Shown here: positions 1-8,129 of the stretch, one piece after another | How positions within the stretch are numbered: position 1 is the stretch's first letter | How the letters are laid out: each line of letters starts with the position of its first letter | Source: Alistipes onderdonkii | Lineage (GTDB): Bacteria > Bacteroidota > Bacteroidia > Bacteroidales > Rikenellaceae | Length of the DNA: 64,000 nt | Assembly (NCBI RefSeq): GCF_025145285.1 | Contig: NZ_CP102251.1 | Location: forward strand, 186,001-250,000 | Reading direction: 5' to 3' | Translations under genes and position numbers: made by a program | The notes under the pieces: generated by a model | Told to the model about the DNA's origin: nothing | Database searches by the model: none | The model's input: only the letters and a program-made list of their open reading frames with translations

Positions 1-220
1 GGTTGACCGTATTGATGCACCGGCAGATGTGAAGGTCGGCCGGAGGCGGCGTGGATACGGTCTGGCTCTTACCCGGAAAGAGCAGCGAAGGGTATTGCAG
101 CGTGAAAGTCTTTATGTCGACCTCGTTGCCCCGGCGCTGAAAGGTGCGGGCCATGATCTCCATGATCGAAGCCAATCCGCCCCGGTACGGGTGCGCAGGG
201 CCTAAAATCGCAATCTTCAT
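1..220 (-). CDS. Glycosyltransferase family 4-like, N-terminal fragment
   Basis: The gene runs off the left edge; only the first 73 codons are present. The start is the ATG at 220, and the protein begins MKIAILGPAHPYRGG followed by an SIMEIMARTFQRRGNEV helix. This is the usual N-terminal Rossmann strand, glycine-rich loop and first helix of GT-B glycosyltransferases that build cell-surface polysaccharide. A -7 element (TAACTTTG on the minus strand, 234-227) lies just upstream. The donor sugar and acceptor cannot be told from this fragment, and a GT-B fold is an inference from the N-terminus only. Confidence 0.7.
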   Translation of the reverse strand, partial: MKIAILGPAHPYRGGLASIMEIMARTFQRRGNEVDIKTFTLQYPSLLFPGKSQTVSTPPPADLHICRCINTVN

Positions 221-319
221 AGGATGCAAAGTTAATATTAAAAAGCGGGACGGAGCTAACGCGGCCCAGGATTCGGGACGTATCGCCCGGAACCCATGTT
301 CCGGCTCCTCGGCCCGAAT

Positions 320-847
320 TTATTCCCCGGTGGCGTAATACACCCTCTCCCTTACTTGGGTCAGGTGGTTTTCGAGGTTTTCCACGGCCCGGGTTCCCAT
401 GAACCACAGGGGATGCCCGCCACGGCGGTGATCCGCGAGGGTTCCGGGGTTTTCGGCCAATTCCAGAAACCCGTTCCGCTTGTAGAAACAAAGCCTGCGT
501 GCCGTAATCGCGTCATACGGGATTTCGGCTTCCAGAAATACGGGCCGGTGCAGGTGCTCCCCAACCCAGTCCAGGATATGCTGGCCGATCTTGTGGTTGC
601 GCTTTTCGGGGTAGACGGCAATAAAATGAATGTAGTAGCTATCCCCCAAGTCCCAATAGACGAACAAACCCGCCAGTTCGCCCTTTTCGTAGACGGCGTT
701 GAAGTACATCGACCGTTCGTGATCGATCATGTTCGCCATCAGCGGCGTATCGCAAAACCTTTCGTACTCGGGAAAGGTTTCCCGATGCAGTGCGATAAGT
801 TTTTCCGCATCCGGGGTGCGGCTGTCCGCGATTCGTTTCAATTCCAT
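320..847 (-). CDS. GNAT family N-acetyltransferase
   Basis: A 175-residue protein with the single-domain length of GNAT acyltransferases. It shows the central YYIHFIAVYPEKRNHKIGQHIL segment, in which the strand ending in AVYPEKRN and the following RxxxIG helix correspond to the acetyl-CoA pyrophosphate loop. A later ARRLCFYKRNGF segment matches the family's typical xxFYxRxGF strand. A Bacteroidetes -7 box (TATCTTTG, 876-869 on the minus strand) precedes the ATG at 847, so it is probably monocistronic. The substrate is unknown; nothing nearby indicates a pathway. Confidence 0.8.
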   Translation of the reverse strand: MELKRIADSRTPDAEKLIALHRETFPEYERFCDTPLMANMIDHERSMYFNAVYEKGELAGLFVYWDLGDSYYIHFIAVYPEKRNHKIGQHILDWVGEHLHRPVFLEAEIPYDAITARRLCFYKRNGFLELAENPGTLADHRRGGHPLWFMGTRAVENLENHLTQVRERVYYATGE

Positions 848-950
848 AATTCATAGTATCAGAATACACAAAGATACGAAATTATCGTCCCGGACTGCCG
901 CCGCAGCTGTTTTTTTGTCGGCAGAGCGGCCCGGATACCGCCCGGGCATT

Positions 951-981
951 AAAAAAACGGGGCCCTGCATGCAGGGCCCCG
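951..981 (-). terminator. Rho-independent terminator of the bacterioferritin gene
   Basis: A perfect 24-bp palindrome at 958-981 (arm CGGGGCCCTGCA) is followed on the minus strand by GTTTTTTTA. It lies 20 bp beyond the ferritin stop codon. Confidence 0.85.
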
Positions 982-1001
982 GCACTTTCCGGAAGGAGAA
1001 A

Positions 1002-1538
1002 TTATTCGCCGTCGTCGGTATGCTTGAAACTCTTGGCGGTATGCTTGCTGCCCGCTGCGGACTGCAGTGCCAGGTACTCCTCGCCGTAGTCGAGCATATG
1101 CTGCAATTCGGTGCGGAACGTATCGAGGTGTTCCTCTTCCTCGACGATAATGTCCTGGAACATCTTGTGTGTCACGGCGTCCTTGTGTTCGGCGGCGATG
1201 CGCGACGCCTCGTTATAGGAGTCGATCGTGCTCTGCTCCAGCTGCATGGCCAGGCGGAGCATCTCCTTGACGTCGGTCACCTGCTTGGTGCGGAACGAGG
1301 CGTTCATGTCGACGTCGCCCTGCAGGAACATGATGCGGTCGGAGAACTCCTCGATATGGCGCATCTCGGCGATCGAGATCTCGCGCATGATCTTCGAAAG
1401 GTACTGGTAGCGGTCGTCTTCGAAATGGGTGTGGAAATACATGTACTGGAGCGATGTGGCGATCTCCTTACCTACGGCATCGTTCAGCAGGTCGATGCTC
1501 ACCTGATACTTGTTCTGTGTTTTGACTGCGGTTTCCAT
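1002..1538 (-). CDS. bfr: Bacterioferritin (ferritin-like di-iron protein)
   Basis: A 178-residue four-helix-bundle iron-storage protein. The ferroxidase ligands are visible: Glu25 in VGKEIATSLQYMYF, Glu58 and His61 in AEMRHIEEF, then a Glu in MQLEQSTIDSYNEA and ExxH in EEEEHLDTF. Met59, between Glu58 and His61, is at the position of the haem-ligating Met of classical bacterioferritin, so haem binding is plausible. The start was set at the ATG at 1538 because the frame open further upstream is low-complexity and reads across the intergenic gap. The gene is followed by a strong terminator and preceded by the thioesterase gene, 73 bp away. It should store or detoxify iron in the cytoplasm. Confidence 0.88.
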   Translation of the reverse strand: METAVKTQNKYQVSIDLLNDAVGKEIATSLQYMYFHTHFEDDRYQYLSKIMREISIAEMRHIEEFSDRIMFLQGDVDMNASFRTKQVTDVKEMLRLAMQLEQSTIDSYNEASRIAAEHKDAVTHKMFQDIIVEEEEHLDTFRTELQHMLDYGEEYLALQSAAGSKHTAKSFKHTDDGE

Positions 1539-1611
1539 AATGAAAAAAGGTTTTGCAGCCCTACCTGCAAAACCCGTTCCACGAAGTGCCGGCAGGACGT
1601 TCCCCGCAGGC

Positions 1612-2340
1612 CTATTTCCACTCGATAGAGGCACGTACGGCCGCCGTACCGGCATCGTTGCGAATCTCGAACAGCGCCGTACGGCCGCGTTGTTCATAAC
1701 CGACGGCAAGCGTCTGTCCGTAACGGCATTCGCGCAGGAAATGGATATCGAAGCGCACGGGCGCCTCCTGCATCAGCATCTCCAGAGGCAGCATGTCGAT
1801 CATCATTTCTATATAGCGCATCGTATTGACATGGCGGTTGAAATCTATATCGCTGTAAACGACCTTGTGCATGACCGTCTGCGCCGGGTCGACATCGCGG
1901 ATCTTGCGCGGCTTGTCGGTCGGCGAAGGGGCATCGACGATGGCGTCGGCATGGGCATCGCCCACCCACGACAGGTCGAGCGCCGAACGGCTCTTGAGGT
2001 CGATCATCGCCCACTGCGTCACCGCACGCCCGAATTCGTTGCCCGCGGCGTCGGTCAGCGTGAAATTACGCGTCGAGAGCACCCGCCCGTATTCATTGAT
2101 CCACGTAGCGATCGTATAGTCGGTATACTGCCTGGGCTGGCAGTCGAATTCCACGGCCATGCGCGAGAGCACCCACGAATGGTTGTCGGCATTGAGGGCA
2201 TCGACCCCGAAACCCTTGCCGTGGGCGTCTATGCCCGCCGTATTGAGGATCGCCGAGCCCAGCGACGGGATCGTGGCCCGGAGCGTAAAGTCCACATCCT
2301 GCGGTTCGACACGGTAGTTATAATGCGATTTTTCTCCCAT
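1612..2340 (-). CDS. Acyl-ACP thioesterase (FatA/FatB-like)
   Basis: A 242-residue double hot-dog protein, the normal size for bacterial acyl-ACP thioesterases that release free fatty acids from acyl carrier protein. The first half contains MAVEFDCQPRQYTDYTIATW, and the second half contains DIDFNRHVNTMRYIEMM, which matches the family signature NxHVNNxxYIxW carrying the catalytic Asn and His. A -7 box (TATCTTTG, 2376-2369 on the minus strand) lies 29 bp upstream of the ATG at 2340. The promoter region is shared back to back with the plus-strand membrane protein at 2429. Chain-length specificity cannot be read from the sequence. Confidence 0.88.
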   Translation of the reverse strand: MGEKSHYNYRVEPQDVDFTLRATIPSLGSAILNTAGIDAHGKGFGVDALNADNHSWVLSRMAVEFDCQPRQYTDYTIATWINEYGRVLSTRNFTLTDAAGNEFGRAVTQWAMIDLKSRSALDLSWVGDAHADAIVDAPSPTDKPRKIRDVDPAQTVMHKVVYSDIDFNRHVNTMRYIEMMIDMLPLEMLMQEAPVRFDIHFLRECRYGQTLAVGYEQRGRTALFEIRNDAGTAAVRASIEWK

Positions 2341-2428
2341 GTAATTGATTTTTAGCGTTGCGTGACAGCAAAGATAAGAATTTTTCGTATATTTGGTTAA
2401 ATATTAACCCTCATTAAAATCGTTAGTT

Positions 2429-3040
2429 ATGGAAATGAAGAAACTCGACTTCGCGGAAACCCTGAAGGATTCGATCGAAATCGGCGTCAAGAACGCCCCG
2501 TCGATCGTCGTGGCAGTGATCCTGTGGCTGGTAACCATCTGGATCCCCTACATAAACATCGGGACGACCATCGCCATCAAATTATTACCCGTCGAACTGG
2601 CCAAAGGCAACGTAATCAATCCGCTCTCGATCTTCGACAGCAAATACCGCCGCTATATGGGCGAATTCCTCATCACATGGGGGCTGATGCTGATCCCGAT
2701 CTATATCGCCACCCTGTTCCTTGTCGTCCCGGGCATCGTGCTGTCCCTGTCCTGGACGCTCTCGTTCTATTTCCTGCTCGACAAGGGCAAGAACCCGATT
2801 GAAGCCATCAAGGCGTCGAACGACGCGACATACGGCAGCAAGTGGACGATGTTTTTCGTCATACTGGTATTCAGCATCATCATGGGTATCGTGTACGGGA
2901 TTTTCCTGTTCGTCTGCGAGGCCATCGACGTCGCGTTCATTACCTTCGTCGTGATGTTCATCCTCCTCGTGCTGGCGGCTTCGATCGCAATGGCCATCGA
3001 CGCCTCGTTCTGGAAACAGCTGAAAGACAACGTGGAATAA
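2429..3040 (+). CDS. Polytopic membrane protein of unknown function
   Basis: A 203-residue protein with about five hydrophobic segments, for example SIVVAVILWLVTIWI, LITWGLMLIPIYIATLFLVV, MFFVILVFSIIMGIVYGIF and a final FITFVVMFILLVLAASIAMAI. Between them are short charged loops (KLDFAETLKDSIEIGVKN at the N-terminus, DKGKNPIEAIKASND in the middle). The pattern of a proline/glycine-rich membrane pair followed by an amphipathic E/K helix resembles the broad DUF975/YciC-like integral membrane group, but I cannot name a function. A TATATTTG -7 box lies at 2388-2395. The start could also be the second ATG at 2435. A strong terminator follows, so it is monocistronic. Confidence 0.75.
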   Translation: MEMKKLDFAETLKDSIEIGVKNAPSIVVAVILWLVTIWIPYINIGTTIAIKLLPVELAKGNVINPLSIFDSKYRRYMGEFLITWGLMLIPIYIATLFLVVPGIVLSLSWTLSFYFLLDKGKNPIEAIKASNDATYGSKWTMFFVILVFSIIMGIVYGIFLFVCEAIDVAFITFVVMFILLVLAASIAMAIDASFWKQLKDNVE

Positions 3041-3060
3041 ATACGCCCCACGACAACCGA

Positions 3061-3086
3061 AGGACGGCACCGGAGCCGTCCTTTTT
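3061..3086 (+). terminator. Rho-independent terminator
   Basis: The arms AGGACGGC and GCCGTCCT enclose a short loop and are followed by a T-run, 20 bp after the stop of the membrane-protein gene. Confidence 0.85.
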
Positions 3087-3104
3087 TATCCGCGACCAAT
3101 TATT

Positions 3105-3158
3105 TTATCGAAAAACGATAAATATTATTTGTTTTTCGAAAATAAATACTAATTTTGC
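3105..3158 (+). promoter_or_regulatory. Promoter with overlapping inverted repeats, DUF2975/XRE operon
   Basis: Bacteroidetes promoter boxes are TTTG at 3128-3131 and TAATTTTG at 3150-3157, 18 bp apart. Two inverted repeats sit on them: TTATCG-AAAAA-CGATAA (3105-3121), and TCGAAAAAC (3108-3116) paired with GTTTTTCGA (3131-3139), whose right arm begins at the last base of the -33 box. The position suits an operator for autorepression by the XRE protein encoded downstream (inference). Confidence 0.6.
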
Positions 3159-3184
3159 ACTATCGAAACTCAAAAACAAACAAC

Positions 3185-3874
3185 ATGCAGAACAAAAAAA
3201 GACTGCACAAACATTTACTGCTGATCTACATCATCTACTTCGCGGCGCTGATCGTAGGTTTCGCTGCGAGCTTCGTCCCGGATTTCTCGCGCGGATGGCG
3301 CGATGCGCAGGACACGCTGGAGATCGAGATCCCGCAGGGCGGCATACGCTCCTATTACGTCTCCGCCCCGGTAGTGCGCAAGGCCGGCGAGCCGATCGTG
3401 ATCGAGGGGCTGCCCGCCACCGTCGAACCGACGATCAGCCGGATAGACCTGCGCGTACAGGTGGACGAAGCCTATACGCTGCTCAATGCATTCAAGGTGA
3501 TGGGTAACAACGTCTACTGCTACCTGCTGATGGTGATAACCGGCCTCTCATACCTGACGATCCTCGTACTGATCGCCCTGATAATCAATTCGCTCCGCAA
3601 GTCGATCCGCGACGAACAGCCGCTGCGCCACAGCAATATCCTGCGTACGCGCGCCATCGGCATCCTGATCCTCGTAGCGGAACTGAGCGAGGCCCTGATG
3701 AAATACATCAGCAATACCGAGGCGGCACGACTGCTCGAAGGCACCTCTTTCGAGGTCGTGGGGACATTTCCGCTGAGCTACTGGAATGTGATCGTCGGTA
3801 TTTTGTTCCTCTTCATGGCCGAGGTTTTCTCCCTCGGGACGCAACTGAGCGAAGAACAGAAACTGACTATCTAA
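3185..3874 (+). CDS. DUF2975 family membrane protein
   Basis: A 229-residue protein with four predicted membrane segments: LLLIYIIYFAALIVGFAASF at the N-terminus, CYLLMVITGLSYLTILVLIALII in the middle, AIGILILVAELSEAL, and a C-terminal LSYWNVIVGILFLFMAEVFSLG. A roughly 70-residue extracytoplasmic section lies between the first two. The last segment ending in MAEVFSLGTQLSEEQKLTI is typical of DUF2975 proteins. This family is usually encoded next to a short YozG-like XRE regulator, as here. The start at 3185 was preferred over the one at 3155 because 3155 falls inside the -7 box. Its role is unknown; in similar pairs the membrane protein may sense envelope state or antagonise the regulator (inference). 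Confidence 0.75.
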   Translation: MQNKKRLHKHLLLIYIIYFAALIVGFAASFVPDFSRGWRDAQDTLEIEIPQGGIRSYYVSAPVVRKAGEPIVIEGLPATVEPTISRIDLRVQVDEAYTLLNAFKVMGNNVYCYLLMVITGLSYLTILVLIALIINSLRKSIRDEQPLRHSNILRTRAIGILILVAELSEALMKYISNTEAARLLEGTSFEVVGTFPLSYWNVIVGILFLFMAEVFSLGTQLSEEQKLTI

Positions 3875-3913
3875 AATAAGTAACATAGCATGGCAACGAT
3901 ACAGACAATTAAA

Positions 3914-3922
3914 GGGGGGGGG
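3914..3922 (+). repeat. Homopolymer G9 tract in the leader of the XRE gene
   Basis: Nine consecutive G lie between an upstream ATG at 3890 and the XRE start at 3931. The upstream reading frame is out of phase by one base and stops at 3938-3940; adding one G would fuse it in frame to the regulator. Confidence 0.9.
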
Positions 3923-3930
3923 ACGACATT

Positions 3931-4155
3931 ATGGCTATAATAATCAATATAGACGTCATGATGGCCAAGCGCAAGATGTCACTCGGCGAACTGGCCGAGC
4001 GGGTAGATATTACGCCCGCCAACCTCTCGATACTCAAGAACGGGAAAGCGAAGGCCATCCGGTTCTCGACGCTCGAAGCGATCTGTCGCGAGCTCGACTG
4101 CCAGCCGGGGGACATCATCGAATACCGCCCCGACCTGCCCGCTGAAGAAGAATAA
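3931..4155 (+). CDS. XRE family (YozG-like) transcriptional regulator
   Basis: A 74-residue protein made almost entirely of a helix-turn-helix. It contains LGELAERVDITPANLSILKN, in which ITPANLSIL is the turn and recognition helix, then KAKAIRFSTLEAICRELDCQ and PGDIIEYRPD, the usual ending of the YozG/Cro-like group. The gene lies 56 bp after the DUF2975 gene, its typical partner, and 25 bp before the M16 peptidase gene, which may be co-transcribed. It probably binds the inverted repeats at the operon promoter (inference). The G9 tract just ahead of its start could change its N-terminus or translation rate. Confidence 0.82.
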   Translation: MAIIINIDVMMAKRKMSLGELAERVDITPANLSILKNGKAKAIRFSTLEAICRELDCQPGDIIEYRPDLPAEEE

Positions 4156-4180
4156 CACAAAAACCCTAATACGATCGATT

Positions 4181-7009
4181 ATGAAAAAATTAACAATGCT
4201 GGTTGCAGCCGCTTTCGCAATGACGAGCGCAATGGCCCAGCTCAACCCGATGGAGCCGATCCCGGCGGACAAGGATGTCCGGACGGGTAAACTCGAAAAC
4301 GGAATGACCTATTACATCCGCCACAACGAAAAGCCGAAAGGACAGGCGGATTTCCACATCCTGCACGACGTGGGAGCCATCCAGGAGAACGACTCGCAGC
4401 AGGGCCTCGCCCACTTCCTCGAGCACATGGCCTTCAACGGCACGAAGAACCTCCCCGGCAAGCAGATGATCGAATACCTGGAGAAGATAGGCGTGAAGTT
4501 CGGCGCCAACCTCAACGCCGGTACCAGCTGGGACATGACTTCGTACATGATGAAGGATGTCCCGACCTCGCGCGAGGGCATCATCGACAGTGCGCTGCTG
4601 ATCCTGCACGACTGGTCGCACTTCATCGCCCTCCAGCCCGAGGAGATCGACTCGGAGCGCGGCGTGATCATGGAGGAGCTCCGCACCCGCGACGGCGCTT
4701 CGTGGCGTTCGACCATGAAGATGCTCCAGGCGCTGGGCAAGGGCACGAAATACGAGCACCGCAACCTGATCGGCTATCTCGACGGACTGAAAGGCTTCCA
4801 GCACAAGGAACTGGAGGATTTCTACAACACGTGGTACCGCCCCGACTACCAGGCGGTCGTGATCGTGGGTGACATCGACGTCGATGCCGTCGAAAACAAG
4901 CTCAAAACGCTGATGAGCGACATTCCGGCCCCCGCCGCAGATGCCGCACAGAAAGAAGTAATCACGGTACCCGACAACGAAGAACCGATCATCAGCATCT
5001 ACACCGACCCCGAAATGCAGGGTTCCCGCGTGCAGGTGTTCGTAAAGCGCCCTGCCGTACCCGAACAGTACAACAACCTGGTATACGGTGAGATGCTCGA
5101 CGTGGTACAGGCTTACATGACCACGATGGAGAATGCCCGCCTGCAGGAGATTTCGATGCAGCCCGACGCCCCGTTCCTGGGTGCAGGCATGAACTCGGGC
5201 AGCATCGGTGTAATCCCGACGCTCGAGGCCACGACCTTCGTCGCCATGACGCAGGACGGCAAACTGGCACAGGGTTTCGAAGCCCTCTACACGGAGATGG
5301 AGAAGGTGCGCCGCTACGGCTTCACGCAGGGTGAGTTCGAGCGCGCACAGAACGACCTGATGCGCCGCGCCGAGCGTTCGTACACGAACCGCAACGACCG
5401 TCGCAACGCCGAATTCGTGCAGACATACCTGGACAACTACCAGCAGAATACGCCCATGCCCGACGCCGAAACCGAATGGCAGCTGGACAGCATGCTGATC
5501 AAGGCGCTCAACGTCGAAGCGGTCAACGCATTCGCACAGCAGGCGATCTACCCCAACAACCAGGTGATCGTCATCACGGCGCCTGAAAAGGAGGGTGTCG
5601 TAAACCCGACGGCCGAGGAGATTCTCGCCATCCGCGACAAGGTCGCCGCGGCCGAGATCGGAGCATATGAGGACAACACGGTCAAAGAGCCGCTGATCCC
5701 CGAAGGAACCGCCCTAAACGGTTCGCCCGTGAAGAAAACCGCACAGAACGCCGAGTACGGCGCAACGGAATGGACGCTGGCCAACGGCGTGAAGGTCATC
5801 GTGAAGCCCACGACCTACAAAGCCGACGAGGTACGCATGTACGCCCAGGCCAAGGGCGGCCTGTCGATCCTCACGGACGAGGAGTTCTACATGGGCGAGA
5901 TGATGCCGGCATTCAACTCGATGTCGGGCGTAGGCAAGTTCTCGGCCACCGACCTCAAAAAGCAGCTTTCGGGCAAATCGGCGTCTGTACAGCCTTCGGT
6001 GGAGAACTACGCCAGCGAGATGAACGGCTTCTGCTCGCCCAAAGACCTGGAGACGATGTTCCAGCTGCTCTACCTCAACTTCACGCAGCCGCGCTTCGAT
6101 GAGAACGACTACAACACGCTCATGAAGATGCTGCGCGCACAGTTAGAGAACGTCAAGTCGAACCCCGACTACCTGATGGAAGACAAGTTCATCGACGTGG
6201 TATACGGCAACAACCCGCGCCGCCAGATGGTGTCGACCGAGATCATCGACAAGTTCAGCTTCGAAGCGCTGCCGGCCATCTACAAGAAACTCTATCCGGA
6301 TGCCAACAGCTTCGTGTTCAAGTTCGTGGGCAACGTCGACCTCGAAACGCTCAAGCCGCTCGTGGAAAAATACATCGGATCGCTCCCGACCTCGAAGAAA
6401 CCGATGACGTTCGTGGATGACAAATGCGCTCCCGTGAAGGGCGAAGTGACCGAGGATTTCACGGCTTCGATGCAGCAGCCCAAGGTTTCGGTACGTTACA
6501 GGTTCTCCGGCGAAATGCCCTACACGCTCAAGAACAAGGCTGCGCTGACATTCCTCACGCAGGCGCTCAACTCGCGCTACCTGGTTTCGATCCGCGAGGA
6601 GAAGGGCGGCACGTACGGCGTACAGGTGTCTGGTTCGACGGAATACATCCCGAGCGAGACCTACGACATGACTATTTCGTTCGACACCAACGAGGAGATG
6701 GCCGACGAACTGCGCGAGATCGTAATGAAGGAGATCGAAGAGATCGCCGCCAACGGCCCCAAGAGCGAGGACATCGAGAAAAACCGCGAGTTCATGCTCA
6801 AGAGCTGGAAAAACAGCCTCGAACAGAATGCCGGCTGGATGAACTACCTCAACAGCAAATACGGCTCGGGGCTCGACTACCTGGCCGATTACGAGGAGGT
6901 GCTCAAGACGCTGACCAACGCCGACGTACAGGCCATGGCCAAGAAGGTGCTCGCCGACGGCAACCTCGTGAAAGTCATCATGCGCCCCGCGAAGGAAGAG
7001 GCGAAATAA
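4181..7009 (+). CDS. M16 family zinc metallopeptidase (pitrilysin/insulinase type)
   Basis: A 942-residue exported peptidase. A signal peptide (residues 1-19, ending SAMAQ) is followed by two M16 repeats. The first has the inverted zinc motif HFLEH (His78, Glu81, His82), and the distal ligand lies in GVIMEELRTRDG near residue 165. The second half, starting near residue 520 with EWTLANGVKVIVKPT, keeps the fold but has no HxxEH, as expected for the inactive half of a single-chain M16 clamshell. R/Y motif residues appear in REEKGGTYGVQVSGS near residue 805. It should digest peptides in the periplasm or at the outer membrane. It sits 25 bp after the XRE gene and ends in a bidirectional terminator. 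Confidence 0.9.
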   Translation: MKKLTMLVAAAFAMTSAMAQLNPMEPIPADKDVRTGKLENGMTYYIRHNEKPKGQADFHILHDVGAIQENDSQQGLAHFLEHMAFNGTKNLPGKQMIEYLEKIGVKFGANLNAGTSWDMTSYMMKDVPTSREGIIDSALLILHDWSHFIALQPEEIDSERGVIMEELRTRDGASWRSTMKMLQALGKGTKYEHRNLIGYLDGLKGFQHKELEDFYNTWYRPDYQAVVIVGDIDVDAVENKLKTLMSDIPAPAADAAQKEVITVPDNEEPIISIYTDPEMQGSRVQVFVKRPAVPEQYNNLVYGEMLDVVQAYMTTMENARLQEISMQPDAPFLGAGMNSGSIGVIPTLEATTFVAMTQDGKLAQGFEALYTEMEKVRRYGFTQGEFERAQNDLMRRAERSYTNRNDRRNAEFVQTYLDNYQQNTPMPDAETEWQLDSMLIKALNVEAVNAFAQQAIYPNNQVIVITAPEKEGVVNPTAEEILAIRDKVAAAEIGAYEDNTVKEPLIPEGTALNGSPVKKTAQNAEYGATEWTLANGVKVIVKPTTYKADEVRMYAQAKGGLSILTDEEFYMGEMMPAFNSMSGVGKFSATDLKKQLSGKSASVQPSVENYASEMNGFCSPKDLETMFQLLYLNFTQPRFDENDYNTLMKMLRAQLENVKSNPDYLMEDKFIDVVYGNNPRRQMVSTEIIDKFSFEALPAIYKKLYPDANSFVFKFVGNVDLETLKPLVEKYIGSLPTSKKPMTFVDDKCAPVKGEVTEDFTASMQQPKVSVRYRFSGEMPYTLKNKAALTFLTQALNSRYLVSIREEKGGTYGVQVSGSTEYIPSETYDMTISFDTNEEMADELREIVMKEIEEIAANGPKSEDIEKNREFMLKSWKNSLEQNAGWMNYLNSKYGSGLDYLADYEEVLKTLTNADVQAMAKKVLADGNLVKVIMRPAKEEAK

Positions 7010-7028
7010 GCCCCCATCCGACAAAATG

Positions 7029-7058
7029 AAAGGCAGCCGTTTTCACGGCTGCCTTTTT
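7029..7058 (+). terminator. Rho-independent terminator, probably bidirectional
   Basis: The arms GGCAGCCG and CGGCTGCC are flanked by AAA on the left and TTTTT on the right, between two convergent genes. Confidence 0.85.
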
Positions 7059-7082
7059 GCTTGCAACAGGGATGGGGCAATA

Positions 7083-8111
7083 TCATTTCACCACCACGTC
7101 CTTGTCGGTGTTGAGCGTCAATTGGTAGGTCGCATAATTGCCCGAGCCGTTGGTAAACTTGGTATAGATGGCCGTCAGGTCAACGACCGAACCGGATACG
7201 GGGATTTTGTTGTCGCGGAACTGGCTGTAACCGCTCGTGCGCACCACATAGTTGCCCGGGGCGGCATTGGTGCCCGTACCGGCAGCCTGCGCGTCGTAGG
7301 TGAACCAGGCCGAGCCGTAGAAAAACGCGTCGGCATTCGTACCGGGGAGCTTACGCATGGTCGCCCAGGTAGCCCATTGGTCGATATCCTCCCACCCGGG
7401 GGAATTCACGTCGTAGGAGATGGAATTGGCGAAATAATTGGGAAAGGTGTTCTTATAGCCCCACGGCGCCGTACCGAAGCGGCTCTCGACCCCTTCGAAA
7501 CGAACCAGGCGCCCGAGGTCGTCGTCCGACAGCACAGTCAGGTAGTTGTCGCGCGTGACGACCAGCGTATCTGACTTCAGCATCGGCTGCTGTTCGCCCG
7601 AAAAGATGTGCTCGTCCTGCATGATCTTGCTCTCGATATTGTCGTTCGAATAGCTCGCATTGTAGGAGGTCGTACCGATGCTGACCATGCCGCGGTAGTT
7701 CCCCAGCACGAGCCCTTCGAGGTCGACGTAGACGATCTGCCCGACGGGATGGAACAGGTAGTTGCCCGTGTTGAGCTTGAGCTCGATGGCCGACTCGGAG
7801 GCCTCGTCGTAGAGGTATACCGACTTGTAGACATTGCCGAAGCGGTCGGTCGAAATGACCTTGCCCGAGGTGAACAGCGGCTCATCGACCGTCCACGACG
7901 CCACGGTACCGTCGTTCATACCCGCATTCTCAGCCCGGAAGCGCGCCTTCAGCTCCCCGACGGAAATGTATTCCAGTCCCTTCGCCTCGAAATCGGCGCG
8001 GGTATAGACCCTGGCCGGCCCCGGATTCAGGTAATCGCTGTAACAGCCTGTGAAAAACAGGGCTGCGGCAGCCGCCAGTAACAATTTGAATAATTTATCC
8101 ATAGCATTCAT
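7083..8111 (-). CDS. DUF5689 domain lipoprotein
   Basis: A 342-residue surface or periplasmic lipoprotein. The start at 8111, or the second ATG at 8102, gives a signal ending in the lipobox LFFTGC. The body contains a DUF5689-type beta domain of the OB-like kind: ISVGELKARF, then VISTDRFGNVYKSVYLYDEAS and IELKLNTGNYLFHPVGQIVYVDLEGLVLG. A second beta-rich domain begins with WGYKNTFPNYF near residue 224 and contains the WITY-like AWFTYDAQAAG. It is the last gene of a minus-strand operon with a TonB-dependent receptor and two nucleases, 18 bp after the receptor. It may be the surface partner that presents substrate to the receptor (inference). Confidence 0.78.
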   Translation of the reverse strand: MNAMDKLFKLLLAAAAALFFTGCYSDYLNPGPARVYTRADFEAKGLEYISVGELKARFRAENAGMNDGTVASWTVDEPLFTSGKVISTDRFGNVYKSVYLYDEASESAIELKLNTGNYLFHPVGQIVYVDLEGLVLGNYRGMVSIGTTSYNASYSNDNIESKIMQDEHIFSGEQQPMLKSDTLVVTRDNYLTVLSDDDLGRLVRFEGVESRFGTAPWGYKNTFPNYFANSISYDVNSPGWEDIDQWATWATMRKLPGTNADAFFYGSAWFTYDAQAAGTGTNAAPGNYVVRTSGYSQFRDNKIPVSGSVVDLTAIYTKFTNGSGNYATYQLTLNTDKDVVVK

Positions 8112-8129
8112 GTTTTATTCGTCCAGCCG

